Below the pieces are notes generated by a model. It saw nothing but the letters and a program-made list of their open reading frames with translations. It made no database searches and was not told where the DNA came from. Positions 19,047 to 28,800 of a stretch of 42,025 nt of DNA are shown here, piece by piece (positions within the stretch are counted from its first letter, which is position 1; each line of letters opens with the position of its first letter). A program made the position numbers and the translations under genes. Source of the DNA: Terriglobia bacterium. GTDB taxonomy: Bacteria; Acidobacteriota; Terriglobia; JAIQFV01. The stretch covers positions 1 to 42,025 of the forward strand of contig JAQUPQ010000036.1 in assembly GCA_028716525.1 (NCBI GenBank), written 5' to 3'.

Positions 19047-19091
19047 TGATGTAGGTTGGACTTGAACAAAACCACCATCTTCCGATGGTGG
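19047..19091 (-). repeat. Hairpin-plus-tail repeat, copy B5 (reverse)
   Basis: Minus strand: perfect 8-base stem CCACCATC/GATGGTGG with loop GGAA (plus-strand 19072-19091), then tail TTCAAGTCCAACCTACATCA (plus-strand 19047-19066). Confidence 0.7.
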
Positions 19092-19102
19092 GATTTGAAG
19101 GA

Positions 19103-19125
19103 TTCCCCGACTCCTGTCGGGAGAA
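19103..19125. repeat. Hairpin next to the hairpin-plus-tail cluster
   Basis: TTCCCCGAC, loop TCCT, GTCGGGAGAA: nine pairs with one mismatch. It has the four-base loop of its neighbours but no recognisable tail. Confidence 0.5.
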
Positions 19126-19134
19126 TTCGGGGCC

Positions 19135-19178
19135 GTTCCTCATGCCCCGATCTGTCAGGGCACCCAGGAGCATGAAAA
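19135..19178 (+). repeat. Interspersed repeat GTTCCTCATG...CAGGAGCATGAAAA, copy 2
   Basis: GTTCCTCATG (19135-19144) and CAGGAGCATGAAAA (19165-19178), the same blocks as at 10330-10371. Its centre contains a hairpin, TGCCCCGA/TCAGGGCA with loop TCTG (19143-19162). Confidence 0.7.
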
Positions 19179-19209
19179 CAAATGATTCGGTCTTTGGACG
19201 ACCGTTCAC

Positions 19210-19244
19210 CGCGGAGACGCTGAGGTCGCCGAGACTGCGCAGAG
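19210..19244 (+). repeat. Short-period CGCNGAG array
   Basis: Four copies of CGCNGAG (CGCGGAG 19210, CGCTGAG 19218, CGCCGAG 19227, CGCAGAG 19238) within 35 bases. It resembles a single arm of the word-array elements, without an inverted partner nearby. Confidence 0.5.
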
Positions 19245-19345
19245 AACCTTCCGGATGTTTTCTGAGCAAAATACTCTCCCCAGCACCCGACACCCCAACA
19301 CCTTCTCTCGAGCAGTTACCAAGCCAACAAAATGCGAGCCCCCCC

Positions 19346-19373
19346 TTGACATTTAATGTAGAAGCAGGATAAT
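19346..19373 (+). promoter_or_regulatory. Near-consensus sigma-70 promoter
   Basis: TTGACA (19346-19351), 16-base spacer, GATAAT (19368-19373). It is the best plus-strand promoter in the window. Transcription should start near 19380, about 395 bases before the next convincing gene start at 19776. Confidence 0.7.
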
Positions 19374-19379
19374 TCCCAT

Positions 19380-19775
19380 CCAGAAGGAGGCGTTCTGAAC
19401 GTATTTCCGCGATTTTGAGGCTTATGTTGCCCTCCTCATCAAGAGCTAATCGGGTTTGGGTATGAAAGTGACGATTTTTCCCGTTTCCCCTAGCAAATCG
19501 ATTCTCACTCGTAGTGCGATGTCCTGCACTCCTGCGTCAGGGCTTCTCAGTCATCTCAGGGAAACGATCCATTCGTAACAAGGGTTCTGTTCTGAATTGA
19601 GCCCATCTGCGATGATTTGCAAAAAGGCAATGAGGCTGCCTTTCTTCCGTTCGGATAAGCATAAGCCAGAGGATGCACCTTGAAGACCGGAATACTCCGG
19701 TTCAGTCGGGCATGTGGAATTCTTGCGCTGAGGCACATCTCGTCAAATCGCTAAACAATGAAGGGAGAGACAACA
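19380..19775 (+). ncRNA. Long leader or possible small RNA upstream of a secreted-protein gene
   Basis: About 395 transcribed bases with no convincing gene. Possible structures: GGAGG (about 19386) with CCTCC (about 19431); AAAGGCA/TGCCTTT around 19622-19644; ACCGGA/TCCGGT with loop ATAC near 19688-19703. A 38-codon frame (19462-19578) lacks a ribosome binding site and known similarity. No riboswitch class was recognised; cyclic-di-GMP (GEMM) consensus blocks are absent. It could be a 5' leader, an independent small RNA, or just spacer. Confidence 0.3.
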
Positions 19776-20849
19776 ATGCTCCATCGACGTTTGCTTACAT
19801 TGCTCATTTTAATCTGGCCGGTTATGGGATTTGCGCAGACTCTTTCTCCGCATCGATCGATTGCGTTTTCTCAGATCGCAGCGGGTGGAGGTTATGAAAC
19901 ACTCATCAACCTGACGAACCGTGGCCCTAACACCTTCAATGGAACCCTCAATTTCTTCCAAGGGTCAAACCAGCCATGGAATCCCCTGGTGAACGGTACC
20001 GCCCAGAGCAACGTGCCTCTCACCCTCGCCCCGGGAGCGACCATGACTCTCGACGTTACCGGCTCGGGGGGCGTGGGGGCGGGATTTGGAGTGGTCACCC
20101 CGACGGGAAACTCCGTCAGCGGCTTGCTCGAAGGGACACTGACCTACTACGTCAAGTCCGGCACCGGAACAGTGTTGGACAGTGTGGGTGTGGCTCCTTC
20201 TAATGAGATGTATGTGACCACGATTCCCTTCGACAATTTCAATACCATCGCTTTGGCCCTTGCAAACCTAAACCCCGTAGGCATCCTCGTTCACCTGAAG
20301 CTCTATTCGGCTACAAACCAACTGGTGCAGTCGTTCGACCAACCGCTTCAGAATATGCAACAAATCCCCAAGTTCTTGACCGAGATTTTTCCCGGGATCA
20401 ATTTGACTCGCGGACGGCTGGACATACAGAGTGATAATCTCTTCATCGGCACCGCGTTGACTGTGGTGGGGGGCCAGCTCTCCGCGTTGCCGTTCATCCC
20501 AGCCGCGAAAACCTATACCTTTAGTCTCAGCGGCGGCCCCGGCCCCGCCGGCACCGGCGAAGCCTGCATGTGGTTCGATGGCACTAATGTGCAAGGGTAT
20601 GCGAGAAATCTAACGCAGGGTGGACAACCCGTGGATGGAACGCCTAACTATTTTAACGGGCAGTTCTCAGGAAACACGCTCCTCTTTTACATGACAGGGC
20701 AAAGCGGAGGCCAGAGCTACGTTCAGTACTTCACGATAAATCAATTTTCGATTTCATCCCAAAGTCTCAATGGTTCTTGGATAGCCTTTCTCGTTAGTGG
20801 CGGGCCCTCGCCGGCCTCTGGAAACATTACTTTCACCGCGACCAATTGA
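19776..20849 (+). CDS. Secreted protein with one QIADGGG-type module
   Basis: 357 residues from ATG 19776, chosen because GGGAGAG precedes it and a clean signal peptide follows (MLHRRLLTLLILIWPVMGFA, cleavage before Q). Residues about 30-235 resemble the module found in the next two proteins: IAFSQIAAGGGYETLINLTN, then a FNGTLNFF strand, GATMTLDVTG, LEGTLTYYV and IGTALTVVGGQLSALPF. The C-terminal 110 residues (from TYTFSLSGGPGPAGTGEACM) form a different, beta-rich, Gly/Ser/Asn-rich domain that I do not recognise. There is no membrane anchor or sorting motif. Probably extracellular; the function is unknown. A strong promoter lies about 400 bases upstream. Confidence 0.8.
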   Translation: MLHRRLLTLLILIWPVMGFAQTLSPHRSIAFSQIAAGGGYETLINLTNRGPNTFNGTLNFFQGSNQPWNPLVNGTAQSNVPLTLAPGATMTLDVTGSGGVGAGFGVVTPTGNSVSGLLEGTLTYYVKSGTGTVLDSVGVAPSNEMYVTTIPFDNFNTIALALANLNPVGILVHLKLYSATNQLVQSFDQPLQNMQQIPKFLTEIFPGINLTRGRLDIQSDNLFIGTALTVVGGQLSALPFIPAAKTYTFSLSGGPGPAGTGEACMWFDGTNVQGYARNLTQGGQPVDGTPNYFNGQFSGNTLLFYMTGQSGGQSYVQYFTINQFSISSQSLNGSWIAFLVSGGPSPASGNITFTATN

Positions 20850-20981
20850 TGACCATTTTTGAAACCTTTGAATCGTTGTTGAGAAGTTTCACGGGAGAGC
20901 GTTTTTGCGTTTAAAGACTTCGTTAAGACTTGCCGATAAGAGGAAGCATTTGGCGTCGGCAGGCTTGCCATTGAGGTTCTT

Positions 20982-23900
20982 ATGAAACAATCAGCCATTC
21001 GAAAACAGGGTGTCGGGTTCCTGCTTTTTGCGCTTTTGCTCTCATGTTCGTCTCACGTCTTCGGACAGACTCCGGTTTCGGGTGGATACGGCAAGTTGCC
21101 CATGGCCTTCGAATCCAACCAGGGCCAAAGCGATATACCAGTCAGGTTTCTGGCCCGCGGACAGGGCTACGGATTCTTTCTGACACGCAATGAAGCCGTC
21201 CTGAGTTTGCATGCTCCCAGTCAGCAGAGGCAATCCGTGGTGGGACACGTTTCAAACAATATGCCCGGCTTGACGGCGGAGCCGATCCGGCCTCCGGCAG
21301 TCGTTCGCATGCGTTTGATGCATTCGAATCAAAATCCGCAACTTGCAGGCCTTGATCCTCAGACCGCCCGGACGAACTACTTCATTGGCAATGACCCCGC
21401 ACAATGGCGGCATGATGTACCCAGCTACAGAAAAGTGATGTACTCCCGGGTTTATCCAGGTATCGACCTGATCTATTACGGTAATCAGCAACAATTGGAA
21501 TACGACTTCGTCGTCTCGCCCGGGGCCGATCCCAAACACATTGAATTGACCTTCAAAGGCGCAAAAAAACTGGCTCTCGACCAAGAGGGCAACCTGCTGC
21601 TGGCAACCGCTTATGGCAACATCATGTTGCATAAGCCTCTCATCTATCAGGAGCACAGCGGAGAGCGTCAGGTCATCGATGGCGGGTTCATATTGGATGA
21701 CAGGAATCATGTGAAATTCCAAGTGGCAAGCTACGACACATCGCGTCGGCTCATCATTGATCCGGTGCTCGTTTACTCCACATATCTGGGCGGGAGCAGT
21801 ACCGATGCAGGCTACGACATCGGAACGGGAAACAGCGGCAATGGCATTGCCGTGGACGCTGATGGCAACGCCTATGTGGTGGGCCAAACTATGTCCACAA
21901 ATTTTCCTACAACTGCCGGCGTGCCCCAAGCTGCCAATGGCGGTTCCGTCGACGTCTTTGTCGCGAAGCTCAACCCCACAGGCACCGCGTTGGTTTACTC
22001 CACATACCTTGGAGGCAGCGGGGATGATTACGGCCGCGCTATTGCGGTCGACAGCAATAGAAACGCTTACGTGACCGGCTGGACTTCATCCAGCAACTTT
22101 CCGACAACAGGGGGAGCACTACAGCCGACTTTCGGAGGCGGCTCCATTCCTTACGATGCTTTCGTGACCAAGCTTAATGCTGCGGGCAGCGCGCTGGTGT
22201 ACTCCACGTACCTTGGAGGCAGCGGTGACGATTATGGTACCGGCATCGCCGTGGACAGCGACAACAACGCTTTTGTGACCGGCTTCACGACTTCGAGTAA
22301 CTTCTCCACGACCGTGGGAGCCTATCAGGCTTCCAAAGCCGGCGGGTATTACGATTCTTTTGTTGCCAAGCTTAATCCCGGTGGCAATGGTTTGCTCTAC
22401 TCTACGTATCTCGGCGGCAGCGATGATGATTTCAGCGACGCCATCGCCGAGGCCTTCGGCTACGCCTTTGTGACGGGCCGCACCTACTCTAACAATTATC
22501 CCACCTCGGTGGGTGCTTACCAATCGTCCAATGGAGGCGGCTCCAATTGCTTTGTGACCGCACTGAGCGGCGACGGCAGCGCCTTGGAATATTCCACCTA
22601 TCTAGGCGGCAACAATTATGGTGGCTGTGACGCCATCGCATTATCCTCCCTGGAATTAATCGGTATTTCCAAAGATAAAAGGAGTAATCCTCCCAAAACG
22701 TTCTGTGGTGGTCAATGTTTCATTAATGCTTTCGTGACAGGCGAAACCAGTGCCACGAACTTTCCCACGACGGCCCATGCGTTCCAGCCGACGCTCCGGG
22801 GCGGGGCTGACGCTTTTGTGAGCGCATTCGATTCCGACGGCGCTCTGACATACTCGTCCTACTTGGGCGGCTTCAACAATGATTACGGCACAGGCATTGC
22901 ACTGGGCCGAATCAATGGGGACCTCACTGTCTTTGTCACGGGATACACTTACGGGTCTACTTTCCCGACCACGGGATCCATCACGGGCGCTATTATTTAT
23001 GGAGGCTTCCCCAATGGCTTCGTCACGGCACTGAATTCGAACGATTTCACCAACTTGACACCCGTCTATTCCTCCTATTTCGGCGGAGGCGCTTGGGATT
23101 TTGCCTATGGAATTGCCGCCGACAGCAGCGGCAATGCGTACATCACGGGTATCACTTGGTCCTCGGACTTTCCCACTTCCGAAGGTGCATTCCAAACCTC
23201 CAAGGCCGGCTATTCCAACGCCTTTGTGACAAAGATCTCGCCGACTTCCGCAGTCGCGACCACCACTGGAGTGGTCTCTGCAGTCAATCCTTCCTGGTTT
23301 GGCCAATCCGTCACTTTCACGGCCACGGTCTCTACGGGAAGCGCAAGCAAGACGCGTGTGGGAGACCGCGCTGCTAAAAGCTCTTCATCCCCTTCGGGGG
23401 CTGCTGCCAGTCCGACCGGCACAATTCAATTCAAGGACGGAAGCGACGATCTGGGATCACCAGTGACAATGACTGACGGTTCTGCAAGCTACACTACATC
23501 GGCACTGGCTTTGGGCAGCCATGCCATCACCGCGGTCTACAGCGGAGACGCGGGTAACGACCCGAGCACATCCCCGATCCTCACACAAGTTGTCGTGGAA
23601 CGAGCCGATTTACAAATTACGGAAACGGCTTCCTCAGCCTCGGAGTTGGTCGGCACCAATGAGGTTTACTCCGTAGCGGTGACAAACTTGGGGCCCAACA
23701 CGGCCACGGGCGTGAGTTGGAGTGATGCGATTCCGTCAGGAGCGACAATGGGATCGTTCACCAATCCCCTGGGCTGGGCCTGTGGTCTGAGCGGCGGCCT
23801 TTTCACGTGCACCAAGGCTGCCTCCATGGCCATGGGCGAAACGGATTCATTTACCATCGCATTGACCGTGAATTGCGGGCAAGCCGATGGCACGGTGGTG

Positions 23901-25733
23901 GGAAACACCGACACGGTGACTTTTCCCGGATTCGATCCCGTCTCAACCAACAACTCATCCTCCACCGCGGTGACGGTTTCCAATCCGAGTTCGTCCATTT
24001 CCCCCCGCGCTGCTGTTTTCCGTTCTCGCGGCGGATTGGGAACAATTCAAGTGTCCCCTTCGAGCGCCTGTCCGTGGCTGGCGAATAGTAACGCGGCATT
24101 CCTGACCATTGTCTCTTACCCCGGCACAGGGAATGGAGCCGTCAGTTATAGCGTGGCGCAGAATCCGGGCAGCTCCACACGCAGCGGGACACTGACCATT
24201 GGGGGGCAGACTTTTACCGTCACCCAAACGACGGTCACTACGGACAACTCCCAAGCGGGCTGTGACGTTCCTGCCAATGGGGATTGCAGTTACCCGACAC
24301 CCGGGGCGGCTCAAGTTTTGGAAGCCGGCTACGCCACGGTGCAAGGCGCCACCAGTAAGAAACCCGGTTTGGACGTGAACCTCAATCAAGTGTATGGCAC
24401 AGCAGTGTTCAGCTTCACTCAACACAACGCCATTGTCAGCGAAGCCGGCGTACCCGCTCCTCTGCCCACAACCTCGGCGCGGATCTTTGTGGACTATCGT
24501 CCCAACGCGGCCGCCAAGACGAATCACCCGGCTGCAGGTGTGATCTCGGTCGACACGGGAATGGCCGTGGTTAATCCCGGGACCGCGAACGCCAATCTTC
24601 GCTTCACGCTTCGGGATGGAACCGGAGCGACTTTGTCCTCCGGCAGAGCCGCATTGGCGGCGGGAAATCACCGGGCGCTGTATATCGATCAATTGAATCA
24701 GTGGGCGCCGGACTTCATTCTGCCCGCAAATTTTGGTACGGCTATCCAATTTGGGACATTGACGATCACGAGCGATCAAGCCGTGTCGGTGGTGGCCTTG
24801 CGGATGACCGTGAATCAACGCGGAGAAACGCTGTTGACCACCACTCCGGTCGCCGATACGACGTCCGCATCTTCGAACGCATCGCTCTACTTGCCCCAAG
24901 TCGCCGATGGAGGCGGGTTCACAACGACCATCATTCTGTTGAACACCACTTCTTCCGTTGAAACCGGAACCCTGCGATTGTTCAATAACGATGGATCGCC
25001 TTTGTTGGTGCATCGGGTGGGAGATCCGCCGGGTACTGCATCACAATTCACCTACTCGATCCCGGCGGATGGCGTGTACTTCTTCCAAAGCGATGGAAGT
25101 CCAGGAACAATCTATACCGGCTCGGCACAAGTGGCGCCGAATGCCGGGATGATGACCCCGGCGGGTGCGGGACTGTTCCACTTCGCACCCCTCGGAACGT
25201 TGGTGGGCTCACAAACGGTGGTGACGGAATCCGGTGTGCCTTCCGCCATTCCGACGACACACGCTTTGATCTACGTGGATCAATCCCACAATCACATGAC
25301 CGGCTTGGCTCTGGCGGCGCCGACTTCGACGCCCGTCCATGTGACCTTTAGAGCGTTGATGCCGGATGGTGTGACGCCGGTCGGAACCGGGAGTTTGGAC
25401 TTGCCGGGGAATGGACACAATGCCCATTTTGCCCAGGAGTTCATCAGCAACTTGCCAGCGGGCTTCACGGGAGTTCTCGAGATAACTGCGCCCACACCGG
25501 TGGCCATGCTTTCGCTGCGGGCTCTGGTCAATGTGCGCGGCGAGATGCTGCTCGCGACTTTCCCCGTGGCCGATTTCAATCGGACCACGCCTGTTTCTCT
25601 CCTGATTCCACAGATTGCGGATGGTGGAGGCTATCAAACACAGATGGTTCTTCTTAACACCAGCCCGGTTTTTCAATACTGCGATCTCTTTTTCTTGGGC
25701 GATGATGGGCTTCCGCTCGATGTCGCTAAATAG
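20982..25733 (+). CDS. Giant secreted SBBP-repeat protein with Ig-like, DUF11, BACON-like and QIADGGG modules
   Basis: 1583 residues. Signal peptide 1-28 (VGFLLFALLLSCSSHVFG-Q). About 30-255: the domain often found before SBBP repeats (KLPMAFESNQGQSDIPVRFL). About 263-750: SBBP beta-propeller repeats (LVYSTYLGGSGDDYG, IAVDS, NAYVTGWT, NFPTTGGA). About 757-865: Ig-like group 3 (GTIQFKDGSDDLGSPV). About 870-1000: DUF11 (ADLQITETAS, VAVTNLGPNTATGVSW). About 1005-1085: BACON-like. About 1110-1583: two full modules and the start of a third (LIPQIADGGGYQTQM), where the protein ends. Residues 556-580 interrupt one SBBP repeat. GAGG precedes the ATG. Likely a cell-surface or released adhesion or binding protein; ligand unknown. 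Confidence 0.88.
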   Translation: MKQSAIRKQGVGFLLFALLLSCSSHVFGQTPVSGGYGKLPMAFESNQGQSDIPVRFLARGQGYGFFLTRNEAVLSLHAPSQQRQSVVGHVSNNMPGLTAEPIRPPAVVRMRLMHSNQNPQLAGLDPQTARTNYFIGNDPAQWRHDVPSYRKVMYSRVYPGIDLIYYGNQQQLEYDFVVSPGADPKHIELTFKGAKKLALDQEGNLLLATAYGNIMLHKPLIYQEHSGERQVIDGGFILDDRNHVKFQVASYDTSRRLIIDPVLVYSTYLGGSSTDAGYDIGTGNSGNGIAVDADGNAYVVGQTMSTNFPTTAGVPQAANGGSVDVFVAKLNPTGTALVYSTYLGGSGDDYGRAIAVDSNRNAYVTGWTSSSNFPTTGGALQPTFGGGSIPYDAFVTKLNAAGSALVYSTYLGGSGDDYGTGIAVDSDNNAFVTGFTTSSNFSTTVGAYQASKAGGYYDSFVAKLNPGGNGLLYSTYLGGSDDDFSDAIAEAFGYAFVTGRTYSNNYPTSVGAYQSSNGGGSNCFVTALSGDGSALEYSTYLGGNNYGGCDAIALSSLELIGISKDKRSNPPKTFCGGQCFINAFVTGETSATNFPTTAHAFQPTLRGGADAFVSAFDSDGALTYSSYLGGFNNDYGTGIALGRINGDLTVFVTGYTYGSTFPTTGSITGAIIYGGFPNGFVTALNSNDFTNLTPVYSSYFGGGAWDFAYGIAADSSGNAYITGITWSSDFPTSEGAFQTSKAGYSNAFVTKISPTSAVATTTGVVSAVNPSWFGQSVTFTATVSTGSASKTRVGDRAAKSSSSPSGAAASPTGTIQFKDGSDDLGSPVTMTDGSASYTTSALALGSHAITAVYSGDAGNDPSTSPILTQVVVERADLQITETASSASELVGTNEVYSVAVTNLGPNTATGVSWSDAIPSGATMGSFTNPLGWACGLSGGLFTCTKAASMAMGETDSFTIALTVNCGQADGTVVGNTDTVTFPGFDPVSTNNSSSTAVTVSNPSSSISPRAAVFRSRGGLGTIQVSPSSACPWLANSNAAFLTIVSYPGTGNGAVSYSVAQNPGSSTRSGTLTIGGQTFTVTQTTVTTDNSQAGCDVPANGDCSYPTPGAAQVLEAGYATVQGATSKKPGLDVNLNQVYGTAVFSFTQHNAIVSEAGVPAPLPTTSARIFVDYRPNAAAKTNHPAAGVISVDTGMAVVNPGTANANLRFTLRDGTGATLSSGRAALAAGNHRALYIDQLNQWAPDFILPANFGTAIQFGTLTITSDQAVSVVALRMTVNQRGETLLTTTPVADTTSASSNASLYLPQVADGGGFTTTIILLNTTSSVETGTLRLFNNDGSPLLVHRVGDPPGTASQFTYSIPADGVYFFQSDGSPGTIYTGSAQVAPNAGMMTPAGAGLFHFAPLGTLVGSQTVVTESGVPSAIPTTHALIYVDQSHNHMTGLALAAPTSTPVHVTFRALMPDGVTPVGTGSLDLPGNGHNAHFAQEFISNLPAGFTGVLEITAPTPVAMLSLRALVNVRGEMLLATFPVADFNRTTPVSLLIPQIADGGGYQTQMVLLNTSPVFQYCDLFFLGDDGLPLDVAK

Positions 25734-25834
25734 AAAATGGAATTTTCTTCGGCTTTCTCGCCGTAGATCAGTGGGGCGGTCAAAAAAGTCTTAGATTGAA
25801 TAATCCATCACTTTGCATTTAGGGGGGCTCTCTC

Positions 25835-28800
25835 ATGTTTCACAAGATCCAGTTAAGTCGTGTCCTGCGCTTTGTTGTCTTTGTGCTGGCGCTGTTGTGT
25901 TTGGTGAAAGGCGCCGTTCTGTTCTCGCGTTCGAAGAGCCAGGACGAGCCACAACAGACAACAATCACCGCCTCCCAATCAGCCAAGCACGCTGAGGCAA
26001 AGGGAGCTCACAGCCCCGCGGCCCGTGGCAGACTGTCGCTGCAGATTGCGGCCAACGTGCACAAGGCAGGGCCTTCAGAACGCCAGAAGATCAAAGAGCA
26101 GGACCCAGTCGGGCCCAACCTGCCCAAGGGGATGAGAGAGGAAAACGAAGAGGTCTCCGCGCAGCAGCTGCGAGACGCCGATGCGGCTTTGCGTCGCGGT
26201 GTGGAACCGGGTTTCCCTTACGATCCTGACGCTCGCAGTAAGGCAATTCGACAAATGCAAGAACAAGAATCACACCTTGCCACTGCCGGTCCGACGTGGA
26301 CTGTCCTGGGTCCTTTCACGATTCCGAACGGCGGCTTGGCGCCGGGCCAAACGCCCGCTCCGGTGAGCGGACGCGTGACCTCGATTGCAATTGATCCGAC
26401 GGACTCCAACAAAGTGTACATCGGCACCGCGCAGGGAGGCGTATGGCGGTCCACCGATGGCGGCACTACCTGGGCCCCGATTTTCGACAATGCGCAGTCA
26501 CTGGCGATTGGCGCTCTGGCGATCGCCCCCTCCAGTCCCGGCACGTTGTACGTGGGCACTGGGGAAGGAAATATGATCAACCAGGGAACTCAGCCCGGCG
26601 GCGCTCAGTCGTTTTTTGGTGTGGGTTTGTATCGAGTTGACAACGCAGACACGACGGCCACTTTGGTGGGGCCGATCAATCCACAGATCACAGTGTCGGG
26701 CCTGACCTACAATGTGTTTGCCGGGCGGTCGATCTCCAAGATTCTGGTTCATCCGACCAGCCCCGGAACCATCTTTGTTTCCACCACCAGCGGATTTGCG
26801 GGCAGTAGCGGCACTCAGTTGGCGGGCGTTCCGCCCATGGCCACGCTCGGCTTGTATCGTTCCATCAATGCCACGGCCGATGCCGGGTCCGTGGCATTTC
26901 AAAAGCTGGTGGTCTCCACCAGTGACAGTGTTGACAGCCCACCGACAGGCAATGATTCCATCAGCGACATGGTGATGGAGCCGGGCAATCCCAATAACAT
27001 CATTGTCGGCGTCATGCAGGGGCCCGGCGGAAACGCTTATCGAAGTACGAATGCCTTGGCGGCCACTCCGACATTCACTCAAGTGCTGGGAGTACCGGGG
27101 GCTCCGGGATGGAACTTAGGTGTTCGAATGATATTCGCCATCAACAAGGTGGGATCAAAAGTCACGGTTTATGTCGCCTCGGGCGAGAATCCCACGAGTG
27201 GGTGTGGGGCGCCAGGCAGCGGTGCCGCCCGTATGTCCGATGATGGTGGGGCCACTTGGTCGAACCAAGTCGGCGGCCAAGGATTCTGCGGAGCGCAGTG
27301 CTACTACAGCATGGCGATGGCGGTTAACCCCAACGATCAGCAGGAAGTCTTTCTGGCCGGTGGAAAACATGACTCCTGTGGCGGAGAAATTTTGCAAAAG
27401 GCCAGCGGCGGTGGAGGTTTGGTCCGCGACGACAGCGGTTTGCACGTGGACACTCATGCTATCGCATACGACAGCGCCGGAAACGTCTTCATTGGAAATG
27501 ACGGGGGAATTTGGAAACGTCCGGCGGGCGCCACGGCCGGTTCCCCTTGGACCAATCTGAATACCGCGCCGCTCAATACGCTTCAATTTGAAGGCCTCGC
27601 CGTTCATCCGACGGACCGAAACTTTACCGTGGCGGGAACTCAGGACAACGGAACGGAGTACCAAGTGACTTCGCCCGGCAACTGGCGGAATGCCGAGACC
27701 GGCGATGGTGGATATGTGCTGATCGATCAGAATTCCACCGATACCAATAACGTGATCATCTATCACAACTTCTCTCATCTCCGGCCGGGGGACGGAATCG
27801 GCTTTGATCGGATAGTCAACACCAGCTGCTTTCCTGTTCAGGATTCGTGGCCGGTCCGTGGAGACTTTGGCGGGTCAACTAGCAGCACGCCGGCCTGTGA
27901 CGGAACGGCGTTCTACACTCACAATGGCCTGAACCGGAGCAACAACTCCTTGGTCTACGCTCCCATGGCGCTGGGTCCGGGAAATCCAAATACGCTTTAT
28001 TACGGGACCGACCGCTTGTATCGCTCCAGCGATCGTGGCGATACCATGACGGTGGTGAGCCAGGGGCCGATCAGCAGCGATTCGCTCGGCGGAGTTCCCC
28101 TGAGTACGATTGCCGTCTCACCGCAGGACGACAACTATCGCCTGGTAGGACTAAAGAATGGGCAAGTCTGGGGAACCTCCACGGGATCGTCAACACTGGT
28201 GAGTATCGGCAATGGACCGTTTCCCGCGAATCCCAGCGGAAGTTCAAGTAAATTTGTGGGCCGCGCCGCCTTTGACCCTGGAAACAAGGACGTGGCTTAT
28301 ATTGTCTTCTCGTTTTATGCCCCGGCGGGGCAAGGTGTTTTTAAGATTTCGAATTTCGGGGCGGCGGCGGGTTCTTCACCGACGGCGCCGGTGTGGACGG
28401 CCGCCGGAACGGGTATTCCGAGCATTCCGATCAACAGCTTCGTCGTGGATCCTTCCAACTCCAACGATTTGTTCGCGGGCACCGACATCGGTGTGTACAA
28501 CTCCACCGACGGCGGGGTGACATGGAATCCCTATGGCACCGGACTGCCGCGCGTGCCGGTGTTCGACATGGCGATTCAGAATTCCAATCGCCTGCTGCGC
28601 ATCGCCACATTTGGCCGCGGAATCTGGGAGGCGCCTATTCAGGCCCAACCGGCGCCCCATCCGACTCAGGTGAATGTTCCGGGAAGTGGGGCGGGCATAT
28701 TCTCGACGTCGGGTTCGGCTGTGAACGTGAAAGCCGGAAGCGCCGTGGTGACCTCCGGTCCGGGAAATCCGGCTTACGGCACCGCCGTCTTCTCTCTGAC

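Noticed and set aside
18852-19125. CRISPR array or integron attC array
   Set aside because: Units are not identical, spacing is irregular, orientation alternates, and there is no cas or integrase gene.
19462-19578. 38-residue frame in the leader before 19776
   Set aside because: No ribosome binding site, no similarity seen, and a length expected by chance.
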